DNA of 27,071 nucleotides from DATATB01 sp036268995. GTDB taxonomy: Bacteria > Planctomycetota > Planctomycetia > Pirellulales > PNKZ01. A program made the translations under genes and the position numbers. Positions 8,060-16,558 of the stretch are shown in pieces. The DNA lies in the NCBI GenBank assembly GCA_036268995.1, contig DATATB010000197.1, positions 1 to 27,071 on the forward strand, given 5' to 3'. The notes under the pieces were generated by a model. That model saw only the letters and a program-made list of their open reading frames with translations. It did not search any database and had not been told where the DNA came from. Position 1 is the first letter of the stretch, and each line of letters begins with the position of its first letter.

Positions 8060-9601
8060 TCACGGCAACGTGGCTGGCGAGACGGCCGAAGGCTGGCCGG
8101 CCGGCCTCAAGGACGACAAAAAATCCACCAACACCGTCATCTGGGCCGGCGTGATTTGCTGGCCGTAGGCCGGCATGTTGCCGCCGCCGGGCGTGCCATT
8201 GCTGATTTGATTGATAAGCTGATCGGGCGTCAGCCGCGTGCCGACGCGCGTCAGGTCGGGCCCGCGCGTGCCGCCGAGTCCCTCCAGCGCGTGGCAATTA
8301 CGGCAGTTCTTGTTCTGAAACATGACCGCGCCTTGCAATTGGGCGGGCGTGCAACCGCGCACGAGATCCACAGGCACGGGATCGCCGCTCCAGCCGTTCA
8401 TCCGCGGCGACCAGGGAGCAGTGGCTCCCTGGTGCGTCAACACGCCCAGCACCGCATAGGACACGATCACGGTGAGCACGGCCAGCGGCCGGCGGCTGGG
8501 GGCTCGGCTGCCGCGGTTGCTGATGAAGGGCACGGCCAGCAGCGCGGCAATCAACAGCACCGGGAATACCAGGATGATAAATGTCTCGGCCTCGGGCGGG
8601 CTGAGCGACAGCATCGCGAAAAGCCACAGAAACGGCCACTCGGGCCGCGGATTGGCGCCGCCCAGCGTGGGGTCGGGCGGCCCGCTGGGACCCTTTGGAC
8701 CGAGCATTGCAGCCAGCGCCACCACCACGATCACGGCCAGGGCGGAGCAGAACACGTCCTTGAGCATGGCCGGCCCGAGAAACGGCTCGCCACTCGTTTG
8801 CAGTTCCCGCTCGTATTGCAGATCGTACGTGGCCGGATCCACCTCTTGCTCGACACTGGGCGGCGCGCTGACGCCGCACTTGAGCACCAGCCACAGATGG
8901 ATCGCCAGGAAGAACAGCAGCGCGCCGGGAATCACGAACACGTGCAGCGCGTAGAAGCGGCTGAGCGAGTCGCCGCCGATTACCGGTCCGCCCAGCACCA
9001 GGCGCACGATCTGTGGCCCCAGGCCCGGCACGCGCCCCGCCATCGAGCCGCCCACGGCCAGCCCCCAATACGCATCGGGATCCCAGCGCAGCACCTGGCC
9101 GGTGAAGAACATGCCCAACGTACACACGAGCAGCACCACGCCCACGACCCAGGTCAGCTCGCGTGGGTACTTATAGGCACCTTGCAGGAAGACCTGCGTC
9201 ATGTGCGCCAGCACGAGCACGACCATGCCCGAGCCGGCGTAATAGTGCAGGGCCCGCACAAACCAGCCCAGCGGTTCCTCGTAATTGAGATACAGCAGGC
9301 TTTCGTAAGCGCTGTCGGCAGCCGGCACATAGACCAGCGAGAGGCCGATGCCGGAGACGATCTGCACCATCAGCAGCGTCATCGAGGCGCTGCCGAACAC
9401 ATACCACCAGCCCATCGGCCCCGCGGCGCCGCGCGGGATCGGATGCCGCAGCATCGGCAGCAGGCTATCGCGAAAGTGCAGCCGCGTGTCGAACCACGCG
9501 GCCAACTGCCGCAGCCAGCCGGCACGGGAAGCGTCTTTGCCGGGTTTTAATGGATGAGGAACCACAAGGCCGTCCCGTAGGTGCCGCGAGCCGAGCGGCA
9601 C
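8060..9601 (-). CDS. Cytochrome b with fused C-terminal cytochrome c (quinol oxidoreductase subunit)
   Basis: The 513-residue protein carries a cytochrome b core. The haem ligands are H119 and H133 in one helix (ALHYYAGSG and VLAHMTQVF), and H220 and H235 in another (ALHVFVIPG and AIHLWLVLK). The second pair is 15 apart, as in b6-type rather than mitochondrial-type proteins. A subunit-IV-like half follows with PEWP (320-323) in the place of the Qo-site PEWY motif. A monohaem cytochrome c domain at about 418-500 has CRNCH (433-437) and the probable axial M476 in GNMPAYG. It would move electrons from quinol to a periplasmic acceptor. The start is uncertain: GTG at 9601 or a GTG near 9565. No Rieske gene is adjacent, which is unusual. 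Confidence 0.93.
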   Translation of the reverse strand: MPLGSRHLRDGLVVPHPLKPGKDASRAGWLRQLAAWFDTRLHFRDSLLPMLRHPIPRGAAGPMGWWYVFGSASMTLLMVQIVSGIGLSLVYVPAADSAYESLLYLNYEEPLGWFVRALHYYAGSGMVVLVLAHMTQVFLQGAYKYPRELTWVVGVVLLVCTLGMFFTGQVLRWDPDAYWGLAVGGSMAGRVPGLGPQIVRLVLGGPVIGGDSLSRFYALHVFVIPGALLFFLAIHLWLVLKCGVSAPPSVEQEVDPATYDLQYERELQTSGEPFLGPAMLKDVFCSALAVIVVVALAAMLGPKGPSGPPDPTLGGANPRPEWPFLWLFAMLSLSPPEAETFIILVFPVLLIAALLAVPFISNRGSRAPSRRPLAVLTVIVSYAVLGVLTHQGATAPWSPRMNGWSGDPVPVDLVRGCTPAQLQGAVMFQNKNCRNCHALEGLGGTRGPDLTRVGTRLTPDQLINQISNGTPGGGNMPAYGQQITPAQMTVLVDFLSSLRPAGQPSAVSPATLP

Positions 9602-9668
9602 TGGGAATACAAATCTCGCTGCTACCCGCAGCCCGGCTCGGCTCGCCGGGTCTACCCAATGGCGGCGG

Positions 9669-11303
9669 TCATTGTATCGGCTGGGGGCCGTCGGGCGAAA
9701 GCAGGCTGTCGGGCGGCAGTCCGCTGGCGGCGGTGAGATTGGCGGCGGCCTGGGCCAGCTCGTTCAGCGCGTCCAACTGGGCCCGGCGAAGCTGCAACAG
9801 GCTGCTGCGAGCGGTAAACACGCGTACAATGTCGACTTCGCCCGCCTTGAATTGCTCTTCCAGACGCTGGAGCTCGGCGGGCAGGCTGCCGGTAACATCG
9901 GTCTGCACGTCTTCCACGATTCCGCGGGCTCGCTGATAACGGTCGATCGCCGCCTCCGTTTCGAGCACGGCCCGTTGCTGAAGTTGCTGCCAAACTGCCG
10001 AGCGCTGCCGCATTTCGGCCTCGCGCTGCCGCACCATCGGGAGGCCGTTGTTGATGACCGGGATATCGCTCTGGGCGCGGAATCCCCAGTACGTCGTGCC
10101 CGTCTCGGTGCGTTGGTAGTACGGACCGACGAACAGATCCGGGCGGCGCGAGGCCCGGGCCAGGCTCAGATTCGAACGGGCCGCCGCCAGATCGGCGCGA
10201 GCCGCCATCAAGTCGGGCCGGCCCGACACCAGCTCGTCCAGTTGCTGTACGGTATTGGCATCCACCTTAAGGCTCTCTCCAAGGCAGGACGCGCCAACAA
10301 TCGTCGGCGTGCGCCATTGCCAGGAGAGCAGGTCGCCCTCCAATTGCAGCGGCTGGCCGATCGGCAGATTGAGCTGCCGACGCAAGTCCAACATGGCCGT
10401 CTGATACGCGGCTTCGGCCAGCTGCGCCTGCCGGCGCGTGCTGCGCGCGTCGAGCCGCACAATGGCCACGTCGGCCGCCGAAGCCTGGCCGGCCTCGAGC
10501 TGCCGCTGCGAGACGCGCTCGAGTTCCTCATTGAGATGCGCATTGGCCACGGCCAGGTCGCGGATGCCTCGCTGATATAAGGCCGTGAAAAACAGCCGCT
10601 CGGTCTGGGCCAGGTTCAACAACTCGGCTTGGTGAATGTTCCAGCGAACGCTGGTCAGCGCTGCCATCGCTGATTCTTCGCGGTATCGCTGCTGGTGCGC
10701 CAACTGCACCTGCTGAAACAGCAACACATAGTGGTAAACCGTGCCTGGCCCGGCGCCGCCAGGATTCGATTGCAGCGGCGTGGCCTGCACCTGGACGTAG
10801 GGATTAAAGGGATACGTCTGAGCCACGCCCAACACGCCGATGCCCACGCCTTCGTTGCGCCGCAGGGCCACGAGGTCCGGGTTCTGCGCCAAAGACGTTT
10901 CGATGGCCGTAAAGAGCGACAGCCTGGCCGGCGCCGGCGGCGACACTGCCAACTCCTGCGCAGCGCCCGGCGGCAATTCTTCTGGCGGGCGAGGAAGCTG
11001 AGGCGCCGCATTTGCGCCGCTGGCTGGCTGCGGTGGCTGAACGGTGGCGGGCATTTGCGCAGCCACGATGCGCAGCTCCGAACCTGCCGCTGCTTGTGAA
11101 TCGAGCGCCGCGGCACCGCTGCCGGCGCTCTGCCCATTGGCTACCGGAACCGCCGGAGTTGCGGGGCCTGTGGCAAGCGCCGGTGTGATTGCGGCCGACG
11201 CGCCGGCGACTGCCAGCGGCACAGGCGCGCGCGGCTGCCCAAGCTGGCAGCCTGCCAGCGTCGCCAGCACCACAATCGCGATCCGTCGCCGAATTTGCAG
11301 CAT
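9669..11303 (-). CDS. TolC-family outer membrane efflux lipoprotein
   Basis: The 544-residue protein begins with a lipoprotein signal (MLQIRRRIAIVVLATLAGCQ, acylated C19 likely). A low-complexity Ala/Pro-rich stretch of about 110 residues follows. Two outer-membrane-efflux (OEP) repeats come next, one from SLFTAIETSLAQNPDLVALR and the other from LDELVSGRPDLMAARADLAA with LSLARASRRPDLFVG. Long coiled-coil helices such as YQRARGIVEDVQTDVTGSLP precede AGEVDIVRVFTARSSLLQLR near the end. Such proteins form the outer membrane channel of tripartite pumps. It is downstream of the RND transporter gene on the same strand with a 204-base gap, so they probably act together. Confidence 0.92.
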   Translation of the reverse strand: MLQIRRRIAIVVLATLAGCQLGQPRAPVPLAVAGASAAITPALATGPATPAVPVANGQSAGSGAAALDSQAAAGSELRIVAAQMPATVQPPQPASGANAAPQLPRPPEELPPGAAQELAVSPPAPARLSLFTAIETSLAQNPDLVALRRNEGVGIGVLGVAQTYPFNPYVQVQATPLQSNPGGAGPGTVYHYVLLFQQVQLAHQQRYREESAMAALTSVRWNIHQAELLNLAQTERLFFTALYQRGIRDLAVANAHLNEELERVSQRQLEAGQASAADVAIVRLDARSTRRQAQLAEAAYQTAMLDLRRQLNLPIGQPLQLEGDLLSWQWRTPTIVGASCLGESLKVDANTVQQLDELVSGRPDLMAARADLAAARSNLSLARASRRPDLFVGPYYQRTETGTTYWGFRAQSDIPVINNGLPMVRQREAEMRQRSAVWQQLQQRAVLETEAAIDRYQRARGIVEDVQTDVTGSLPAELQRLEEQFKAGEVDIVRVFTARSSLLQLRRAQLDALNELAQAAANLTAASGLPPDSLLSPDGPQPIQ

Positions 11304-11507
11304 TAAACCATCAACTAGCCGCGCCAGGAAAAATAGGCAAACAAACAGCGCGCATACCGGTCGCGCAGACTATTCCGTGTCTTTAACATCGACCGAAGCA
11401 TGACCAGAGTTTACGGCCTGCGCAAACTGGAAAATCCTCAAGCCCGCGGATTGCGGTCCGTGGGGCAGCGGCCCGTGGGGGGCACGCGCCGATTTGCCTT
11501 CCCGCAA

Positions 11508-14500
11508 TCAACTCTCGCTCGCGGCCACAGCGACCTCATCGCGCGCGCCGACGTGCCCCCACGCCGCGTAAATCGGCGGCAGCAAGAAGAGGTTCAACAG
11601 CGTCGAGGTACACAAGCCGCCGAGAATCACGGCCGCCATCGGATACTCGATCTCTTGCCCGGGCCGGTTGCCGCCGATCACCAGTGGCACCAGCGCCAGC
11701 CCGGTGGCCAGGGCTGTCATCAGGATCGGCGTCAGCCGCTCGGCCGAGCCGCGCAGGATGAGTGCGGTCCCGAACGCCTCGCCTTCTTCCAACTCGAGAT
11801 GCCGGTAGTGGCTCACCAGCATGATGCCATTGCGGGCGGCGATGCCCAGCACGGTGACGAATCCGACCAGCGAACCCAGCGATAGCACGCCGCCTTGCAG
11901 GATTGCCCCGACCACGCCGCCAACCAGCGCAAAAGGAATCGTCAAAAACACCAGCAGGGCGAGCCGCCACGAACCAAAATCGGCGTGCAGAATCAGCAGG
12001 ATGCCCACCAGCGACATGCCGGCCAGGGCCATCAGCCGCCGGCGCGACTCCTCGCGGGCTGCATACTCGCCCGGAAATTCGGGATGATACTGCTCGGGAA
12101 AGTGCAGGGCCTGCACTCGGGCCCGAATCTCGCGATCGACGCTGCCCAGGTCGCGGCCGGCGACGTTGCACGTGACATCCAACCGCCGCGACGCGTTCTC
12201 GCGCTTGATTTCGTTGGGCGCCGGCTCGATCATCACGTCGGCCACGTCGCCCAGCGGCACGTGCCCTCCCTGCGCCAGGTCAATCGGCAGTTGGCGCAAG
12301 GCATCGAGATTGCCGCGCAACTCCGGCACGCCGATCACGACCACGTCAAAACTTTTTTGCTCCTGGTACACTTCGCCGACTTTCGTACCTTTGAGCAACG
12401 TGGAAACCGCGCGGCGAACCTGGCCGCCGGTCAGCCCGAAGCGGCTGGCGGCGTCGGGTCGCAAGCGAACCTGGATTTGCGGCACGAGCACTTGGGGTTC
12501 GATTTTCAAGTTCACCACGCCCGGCACGTCGGCAATCGCGGCCTTGATTTCGTCGCCCTTCGCCCGCAGCACGGCCAGGTCAGGGCCGAACGTGCGAATC
12601 ACCACTGTGGCGCCGGCACCGCTGAGCACCTCTTTGATGCGCTCCTTGAGATACGTGAGCACGTCGCGATATAGGCCAGGATAACCTTCGACCACTTTTT
12701 GCACGCGGGCCATCGTGGCGGCCAGATCCACGTTGGGATCGACGCTGATCCACAATTCGGTGAAGTTCGGCCCCACGACTTCGTCGGCCACTTCGGCCCG
12801 GCCGATGTGCGAACCGAAGTTGCGCACGCCGGGCACGGCCCGCAACTCGCGGCTGGCGCGGATCGTGATGCGGCGCATCGAGTCGAGCGACGCGCCGGGT
12901 TTTTCTACCCAGTGCATGAGAAAATCGGTTTCCTGAAAGTTCGGCAGAAACTCTTCGCCCAGCCGGGCCACGGCCACGCCGCTGACGACAAACGTGGCCA
13001 GCACCAAGGCCAGCGCGGCGCGCGGCCGGGCCACCAGCGGCGGCAGCAGCCGCACGTACGCCGCTTTCAGCCAGCGCGACAGCGGCGCTTCGCGCCTCCG
13101 CTCCGGCGCGCCGGGCAGCAGCATCAGCGACAGCGCGGGCGTCACCGTCAGCGCCACCAGCAGCGAAGCGAGAATCGCCAGGATATAGGCAATCGCCAGC
13201 GGCCGGAAAAACGAGCCGGCAATGCCCTCCAAAAACAGCACCGGTACGAACACCAGCGTGACGATCAGGCTGGCATAGACCACGGCGCTGCGCACTTCGA
13301 GCGATGCGGCCAGCACGACCTGCCAGGCCGGCCGCGGATGCTCGAGCGTGCGATTGATCCGCAAGCGGCGGAGGATATTTTCCACGTCGATGATCGCATC
13401 GTCGACCACCTCGCCCAAGGCAATCACCAGCCCGGCCAGCACCATCGTGTTGATCGTGGTGCCGTAAAAATGCAGCACCAGCGCGGCCGACACCAGCGAC
13501 AGCGGAATGGCCGACAAGCTGATCACGGCCGTTCGCCAGTCGAATAAAAACAGCACCAGGATCACGACCACCAGCAGGCAGCCGAGCGCCATGGCGTGGC
13601 GCAGATTCGTGAGCGAACGTTCGATGAACGTGGCCGGCCGAAAGATAGTGGGATCGATCACCAGGTCGCCCAAGCCCGGCTGCAGGGCCGTCAGCGTGGC
13701 TTCGACCTGCCGCGTGACTTCCAGCGTGTTGCCCCAGGGCTGCTTCTCCACGATCAGCAGCAGTCCCGGCCCATCGTTGATCACGGCATCGCCGATGGGC
13801 GGCGGAAAACCTTCGACCACTTCGGCCAGTTCGCCCAAACGCAACGGCGCACCGGAACGGAAATCGACCACGGCCCGGGCCAGATCTTCGGCCCGCGTCA
13901 CGTCGCCCACTTGCCGCACGGCCAGCCGCTGGTTGGGCGTATCGACAAACCCGCCGCCGGCCAGCGTCGTGGCCTCGGCCGCGGCGCGCTCCACCATGCC
14001 CAGCGACACGTCGTGGGCCCGCAAACGGTCGGGATCGACGAGCACCTGGAACTGCCGGTCGCGCTGGCCCCAAATGGCCACGTTCGCCACGCCAGGCACC
14101 GACATCAGCCGCGGGCGGATGGTCCACCGCGCGAGCGTCGTCATGTCCATTTGCGAAAGCGTCGGAGAGGTCACGCCAATCTTCATCACCCGGCTGGTCG
14201 ACGACAGCGGCGAGAGAATCACCGGCGGCCGGGCCACAGCGGGCAGCTTGCCGGCCTCGACGGCCAGCCGCTCTTGCACCAGTTGCCGGGCCCGAATCAG
14301 GTCCGTGCCATTGGCAAAAATCAGCACCACCGACGACAGCCCCAGCACCGATTTCGAGCGGATCGTCTTGAGCCACGGCGTGCCGTTGAGCGCGTTTTCC
14401 AGCGGCATGCTCACCAGGCTTTCGACCTCCTCGGTCGACAGTCCCGGCGCTTCGGTCTGAATTTCGACCAGCGGCGGAGCAAACTCCGGAAACACGTCCA

Positions 14501-14603
14501 GGGGCGTCTTTTCCAGCGTCCGAATTCCGACCAAAATCAGCGCCACCGACAGCGCCAAGACCACCACCCGCAACCGCAACGAAGTCGAAACGAGCCAGGT
14601 CAT
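11508..14603 (-). CDS. RND efflux transporter, CzcA/CusA-like
   Basis: The length of 1031 residues and the organisation match the RND permease family: an N-terminal helix (LRVVVLALSVALILVGIRTL), periplasmic porter regions, and two blocks of membrane helices. The signature TPLDVFPEFAPPLVEIQTEA and the pattern PGLSTEEVESLVSMPLENAL are typical of the CzcA/CusA (heavy-metal efflux) branch. In the fourth-helix proton relay the sequence is IALGEVVDDAIIDVENI with D401, D402 and E408. The aspartate found three to six residues earlier in CzcA is replaced by alanine and an extra E398 is present. Substrate is therefore uncertain. A TolC partner follows, but no periplasmic adaptor gene is in view. Confidence 0.93.
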   Translation of the reverse strand: MTWLVSTSLRLRVVVLALSVALILVGIRTLEKTPLDVFPEFAPPLVEIQTEAPGLSTEEVESLVSMPLENALNGTPWLKTIRSKSVLGLSSVVLIFANGTDLIRARQLVQERLAVEAGKLPAVARPPVILSPLSSTSRVMKIGVTSPTLSQMDMTTLARWTIRPRLMSVPGVANVAIWGQRDRQFQVLVDPDRLRAHDVSLGMVERAAAEATTLAGGGFVDTPNQRLAVRQVGDVTRAEDLARAVVDFRSGAPLRLGELAEVVEGFPPPIGDAVINDGPGLLLIVEKQPWGNTLEVTRQVEATLTALQPGLGDLVIDPTIFRPATFIERSLTNLRHAMALGCLLVVVILVLFLFDWRTAVISLSAIPLSLVSAALVLHFYGTTINTMVLAGLVIALGEVVDDAIIDVENILRRLRINRTLEHPRPAWQVVLAASLEVRSAVVYASLIVTLVFVPVLFLEGIAGSFFRPLAIAYILAILASLLVALTVTPALSLMLLPGAPERRREAPLSRWLKAAYVRLLPPLVARPRAALALVLATFVVSGVAVARLGEEFLPNFQETDFLMHWVEKPGASLDSMRRITIRASRELRAVPGVRNFGSHIGRAEVADEVVGPNFTELWISVDPNVDLAATMARVQKVVEGYPGLYRDVLTYLKERIKEVLSGAGATVVIRTFGPDLAVLRAKGDEIKAAIADVPGVVNLKIEPQVLVPQIQVRLRPDAASRFGLTGGQVRRAVSTLLKGTKVGEVYQEQKSFDVVVIGVPELRGNLDALRQLPIDLAQGGHVPLGDVADVMIEPAPNEIKRENASRRLDVTCNVAGRDLGSVDREIRARVQALHFPEQYHPEFPGEYAAREESRRRLMALAGMSLVGILLILHADFGSWRLALLVFLTIPFALVGGVVGAILQGGVLSLGSLVGFVTVLGIAARNGIMLVSHYRHLELEEGEAFGTALILRGSAERLTPILMTALATGLALVPLVIGGNRPGQEIEYPMAAVILGGLCTSTLLNLFLLPPIYAAWGHVGARDEVAVAASES

Positions 14604-14985
14604 AATCGCTCAATTTGTGGGCAAACAGACAGTCGGCGCGGGGACGGCCACGGCCGCGACACCCTCCGGAATCGCTCAATGGTTTTACTGGTTGGCCCGA
14701 TCCCTGGCAAAAAGCTAATTGGCGGCGCCGCTTGGATTAACGGCTGCTCGGCTCCCGGCCGTACTGGCCAGAAGAGGCACGAATTCTCCGCCGACATGGC
14801 TGCGGAAGTTATTTGACTCGCTGTCCCCCCTCAGTAGAATAGGGTTACACGCGGGCTAAGCGCCAGGGCGCGGCACCAGTGGCCTATAACCACGCCCGCT
14901 TTCCCGCCTGCTTTGACCTCTCGTTTGCCGATCCTAGCCGCATAGCGTACGCGCGACCCGCAAGTTTCTTACCGAGTATTGCAGC
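14604..14985. other. Divergent intergenic region, RND gene to tatA
   Basis: This 382-base stretch holds no credible gene. It contains a direct repeat of aatcgctcaat at 14604-14614 and 14670-14680, directly upstream of the RND gene, and the plus-strand promoter described separately. No other structure was recognised. Confidence 0.6.
14813..14840 (+). promoter_or_regulatory. Sigma70-type promoter for tatA genes
   Basis: TTGACT at 14813-14818 and TAGAAT at 14835-14840 are separated by 16 bases, a near-consensus vegetative promoter. Transcription would start near 14847, giving an untranslated leader of about 140 bases before the first tatA gene. Confidence 0.6.
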
Positions 14986-15207
14986 ATGAGTCCGCTTTTT
15001 GCATGGACCGGACCAGTCGGAATGCTTGTCATTCTAGTGGTCGTGTTGCTGCTGTTCGGCAACCGATTGCCGATGGTCATGCGGTCGTTGGGCCGCAGCG
15101 TGAACGAGTTCAAGCGGGGAGTCGGCGACACGGACGAAGACGACGATCAGTTGGGCGAGCAGCGCAAGGTTGGCAAGCGCGAAGCCACCAAGCGCGACGA
15201 CGCATAA
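14986..15207 (+). CDS. tatA: TatA/E-family twin-arginine translocase subunit (first copy)
   Basis: The 73-residue protein has a short N-terminus, one membrane helix (VGMLVILVVVLLLFG), the conserved FG hinge followed by NRLP, and an amphipathic helix (MVMRSLGRSVNEFKRG). An acidic then basic tail follows. This is the standard TatA layout, the subunit that forms the pore for folded proteins with twin-arginine signals. The polar glutamate normally just before the membrane helix is absent, the local sequence being WTGPVGML. That makes it the more divergent of the two copies. It lies 120 bases upstream of the second copy and probably shares its transcript. No tatC is present. Confidence 0.88.
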   Translation: MSPLFAWTGPVGMLVILVVVLLLFGNRLPMVMRSLGRSVNEFKRGVGDTDEDDDQLGEQRKVGKREATKRDDA

Positions 15208-15210
15208 GTT

Positions 15211-15262
15211 TGGCGAGTTGGGAGCGTTGAATTTGGCGAGCCGGGAGCGTGAGCGACCGGAG
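15211..15262. repeat. Tandem copies of the dispersed GAGCCGGGAGCG repeat
   Basis: A partial unit (tggcgagttgggagcgtt, 15211-15228) is followed by a full unit at 15234-15262 that reads ggcgagccgggagcgtgagc then gaccggag. They match the copies at 3077-3161 and lie between the two tatA genes. Confidence 0.75.
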
Positions 15263-15327
15263 TTCCGTTAGCAAGTTAGTTCAGTTCATTCAGTTTTTCC
15301 GACGACTTAAGCGACGAGGTTGCTGCG

Positions 15328-15612
15328 ATGTTCGGTCTCAACCCGATGGAATTGATGATTGTGGGCGTGGTGGCCGTGTTGCTGTTTGGCAATAAGCTGC
15401 CGAGTGTGGCCCGGTCGCTCGGCAAGAGCGTGACCGACTTTAAAAAGGGGATGTCCGGCATTGAGGAAGAATTTCGCAACGGCGGCGACGATTCGCCGCG
15501 TCGGGTGCCCAAGTACCGCGACTCGTCGGAAGAGCGCGAAGAGGCGACGGCCCCCAAGTTCGAGCCGCCCGCGATGGAGCCGCGCCAGGAGCACCACGAA
15601 GACGTGGCCTGA
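15328..15612 (+). CDS. tatA: TatA/E-family twin-arginine translocase subunit (second copy)
   Basis: The 94-residue protein begins MFGLNPMELMIVGVVAVLLF with the expected glutamate at position 8. The FGNKLP hinge and the amphipathic helix VARSLGKSVTDFKKGMSGIE follow. The tail is long, charged and proline-rich, ending HHEDVA. It is the more canonical of the tandem pair. Two paralogues may divide TatA- and TatB-like roles, but nothing in the sequence proves which does what. Confidence 0.9.
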   Translation: MFGLNPMELMIVGVVAVLLFGNKLPSVARSLGKSVTDFKKGMSGIEEEFRNGGDDSPRRVPKYRDSSEEREEATAPKFEPPAMEPRQEHHEDVA

Positions 15613-15670
15613 AGCCCTCCGCAAGCCGGCCGTCTTGTAGCCGTCCCGTCGTAGCCGGGAGATTCGTAGT

Positions 15671-15691
15671 CGTCCCGCTTCGGCCGGGACG
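15671..15691. repeat. Short GC-rich hairpin
   Basis: gtcccgcttcggccgggac folds as a tight stem-loop downstream of the second tatA. Related gtcccgtcgtagccggga sequence precedes it at about 15643-15661. It lacks a T-run, so it is more likely an intergenic repeat than a classic terminator. Confidence 0.5.
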
Positions 15692-15716
15692 CACGAGCAC
15701 AAGGTTCCGGCCCCCG

Positions 15717-15745
15717 TTGAGCCCGACGGCCGCGTCGGGTAAGAT
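15717..15745 (+). promoter_or_regulatory. Promoter of tRNA-Val
   Basis: TTGAGC (15717-15722) and TAAGAT (15740-15745) are separated by exactly 17 bases. The expected start near 15752 lies 24 bases before the tRNA. The spacer itself contains the inverted pair cccgac and gtcggg. Confidence 0.65.
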
Positions 15746-15775
15746 CGCCTTCTCGGCTGGCAGCCAGCTGGCATC

Positions 15776-15849
15776 GGGCGCATAGCTCAGTTGGTTAGAG
15801 CGCTATGCTCACACCGTAGAGGTCACAGGTTCGAGTCCTGTTGCGCCCA
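15776..15849 (+). tRNA. tRNA-Val (anticodon CAC)
   Basis: The acceptor arms GGGCGCA (15776-15782) and TGCGCCC (15842-15848) pair fully. The anticodon stem CTATG/CGTAG closes the loop CTCACAC, with the anticodon CAC at 15810-15812. The T-arm is ACAGGTTCGAGTCCTGT. The discriminator is A, and CCA is not encoded. Confidence 0.97.
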
Positions 15850-15854
15850 CTCGC

Positions 15855-15894
15855 AAAGCCTTCTCGCATCATCGATTGCGAGAGGGCTTTTTTT
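15855..15894 (+). terminator. Intrinsic terminator after tRNA-Val
   Basis: The arms aagccttctcgca and tgcgagagggctt form a long stem with one mismatch. A run of seven T residues follows. The T-run overlaps the stop codon of the convergent gene at 15893. Confidence 0.88.
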
Positions 15895-16465
15895 AGGCTG
15901 CTGCCGTGTAGTTCCCGTCCGGTTTGGCTATTTGCTGGCCGTAGCGGACGTTCCGCACCGAATAGGGGATGTGCCACTTCTTGCCGAGTGTCGCCAAATA
16001 CCGATTGATGTGCTGGTTGGCCTTATCGACTTGATAGTCTCCCTTCTCCCATTCGTGCCGCAGATAGTGGTAGTCGGCATGCCCACGAGCGACGCACCCT
16101 TTGCGAACCGCGTCGCTATCGACGGTCGCCTCCCAAAAAGTCGGCAGCGACCGCCAGCCCCATTGACCTTCCTCGAACCTAGCAGTCGGGTCTGCAACGA
16201 ACTCCGCGGCTTCACGCTTGATAAGGAACAGACCATTCGGCAAGAGGTAGCTATGCGGAGTAATGTCGCGTAGCTCGCCATCGGGCCGCTTCCATACGGC
16301 GTGATGGGCGAAACCGGTGCAGATCGGCTCGCGAATCACTTGCCATCCCAAGACGATCTCCCCGCCATCAAGCTCGACCTGCTGCTTGACGTTCATCAAA
16401 CAGTTGTTGTGCTTCGCAAATTCTACGTACTGATACCTTACAGGGATGATGCCTGTCTGCTGCAT
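15893..16465 (-). CDS. Hypothetical protein with HHAVW-PDG-L-D-TP motif
   Basis: The likely start is the ATG at 16465 (MQQTGIIPVRYQYVEFAKHN), giving 190 residues. An ATG at 16558 would add 31 residues without obvious conservation. The segments NNCLMNVKQQVELDGGEIVL, then GFAHHAVWKRPDGELRDITP, look like a conserved bacterial and phage-type small domain: a cysteine near CLMNV, a histidine pair before AVW, and a final DITP. The second half is Trp/Tyr-rich with several histidines. I do not know the function. Its stop overlaps the T-run of the tRNA-Val terminator. Confidence 0.7.
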   Translation of the reverse strand: MQQTGIIPVRYQYVEFAKHNNCLMNVKQQVELDGGEIVLGWQVIREPICTGFAHHAVWKRPDGELRDITPHSYLLPNGLFLIKREAAEFVADPTARFEEGQWGWRSLPTFWEATVDSDAVRKGCVARGHADYHYLRHEWEKGDYQVDKANQHINRYLATLGKKWHIPYSVRNVRYGQQIAKPDGNYTAAA

Positions 16466-16558
16466 GCTACCGCATCCCAGCTTGGAATGAGACCATCGCA
16501 ACCAGGGGCTCTCGGCATATTCGTCTCGACCGCTGAGACAGCCCCCGCGTAATGACAT

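Noticed and set aside
8003..9550. A 515-codon plus-strand open frame opposite the cytochrome b-c gene
   Set aside because: It is His/Gln/Arg-rich with no domain, and it is the antisense shadow of a strongly supported gene in high-GC DNA.
13596..14816. A 406-codon plus-strand open frame opposite the RND gene
   Set aside because: Same reason: antisense shadow with Arg/His/Gln-rich composition. The minus-strand RND protein is unmistakable.
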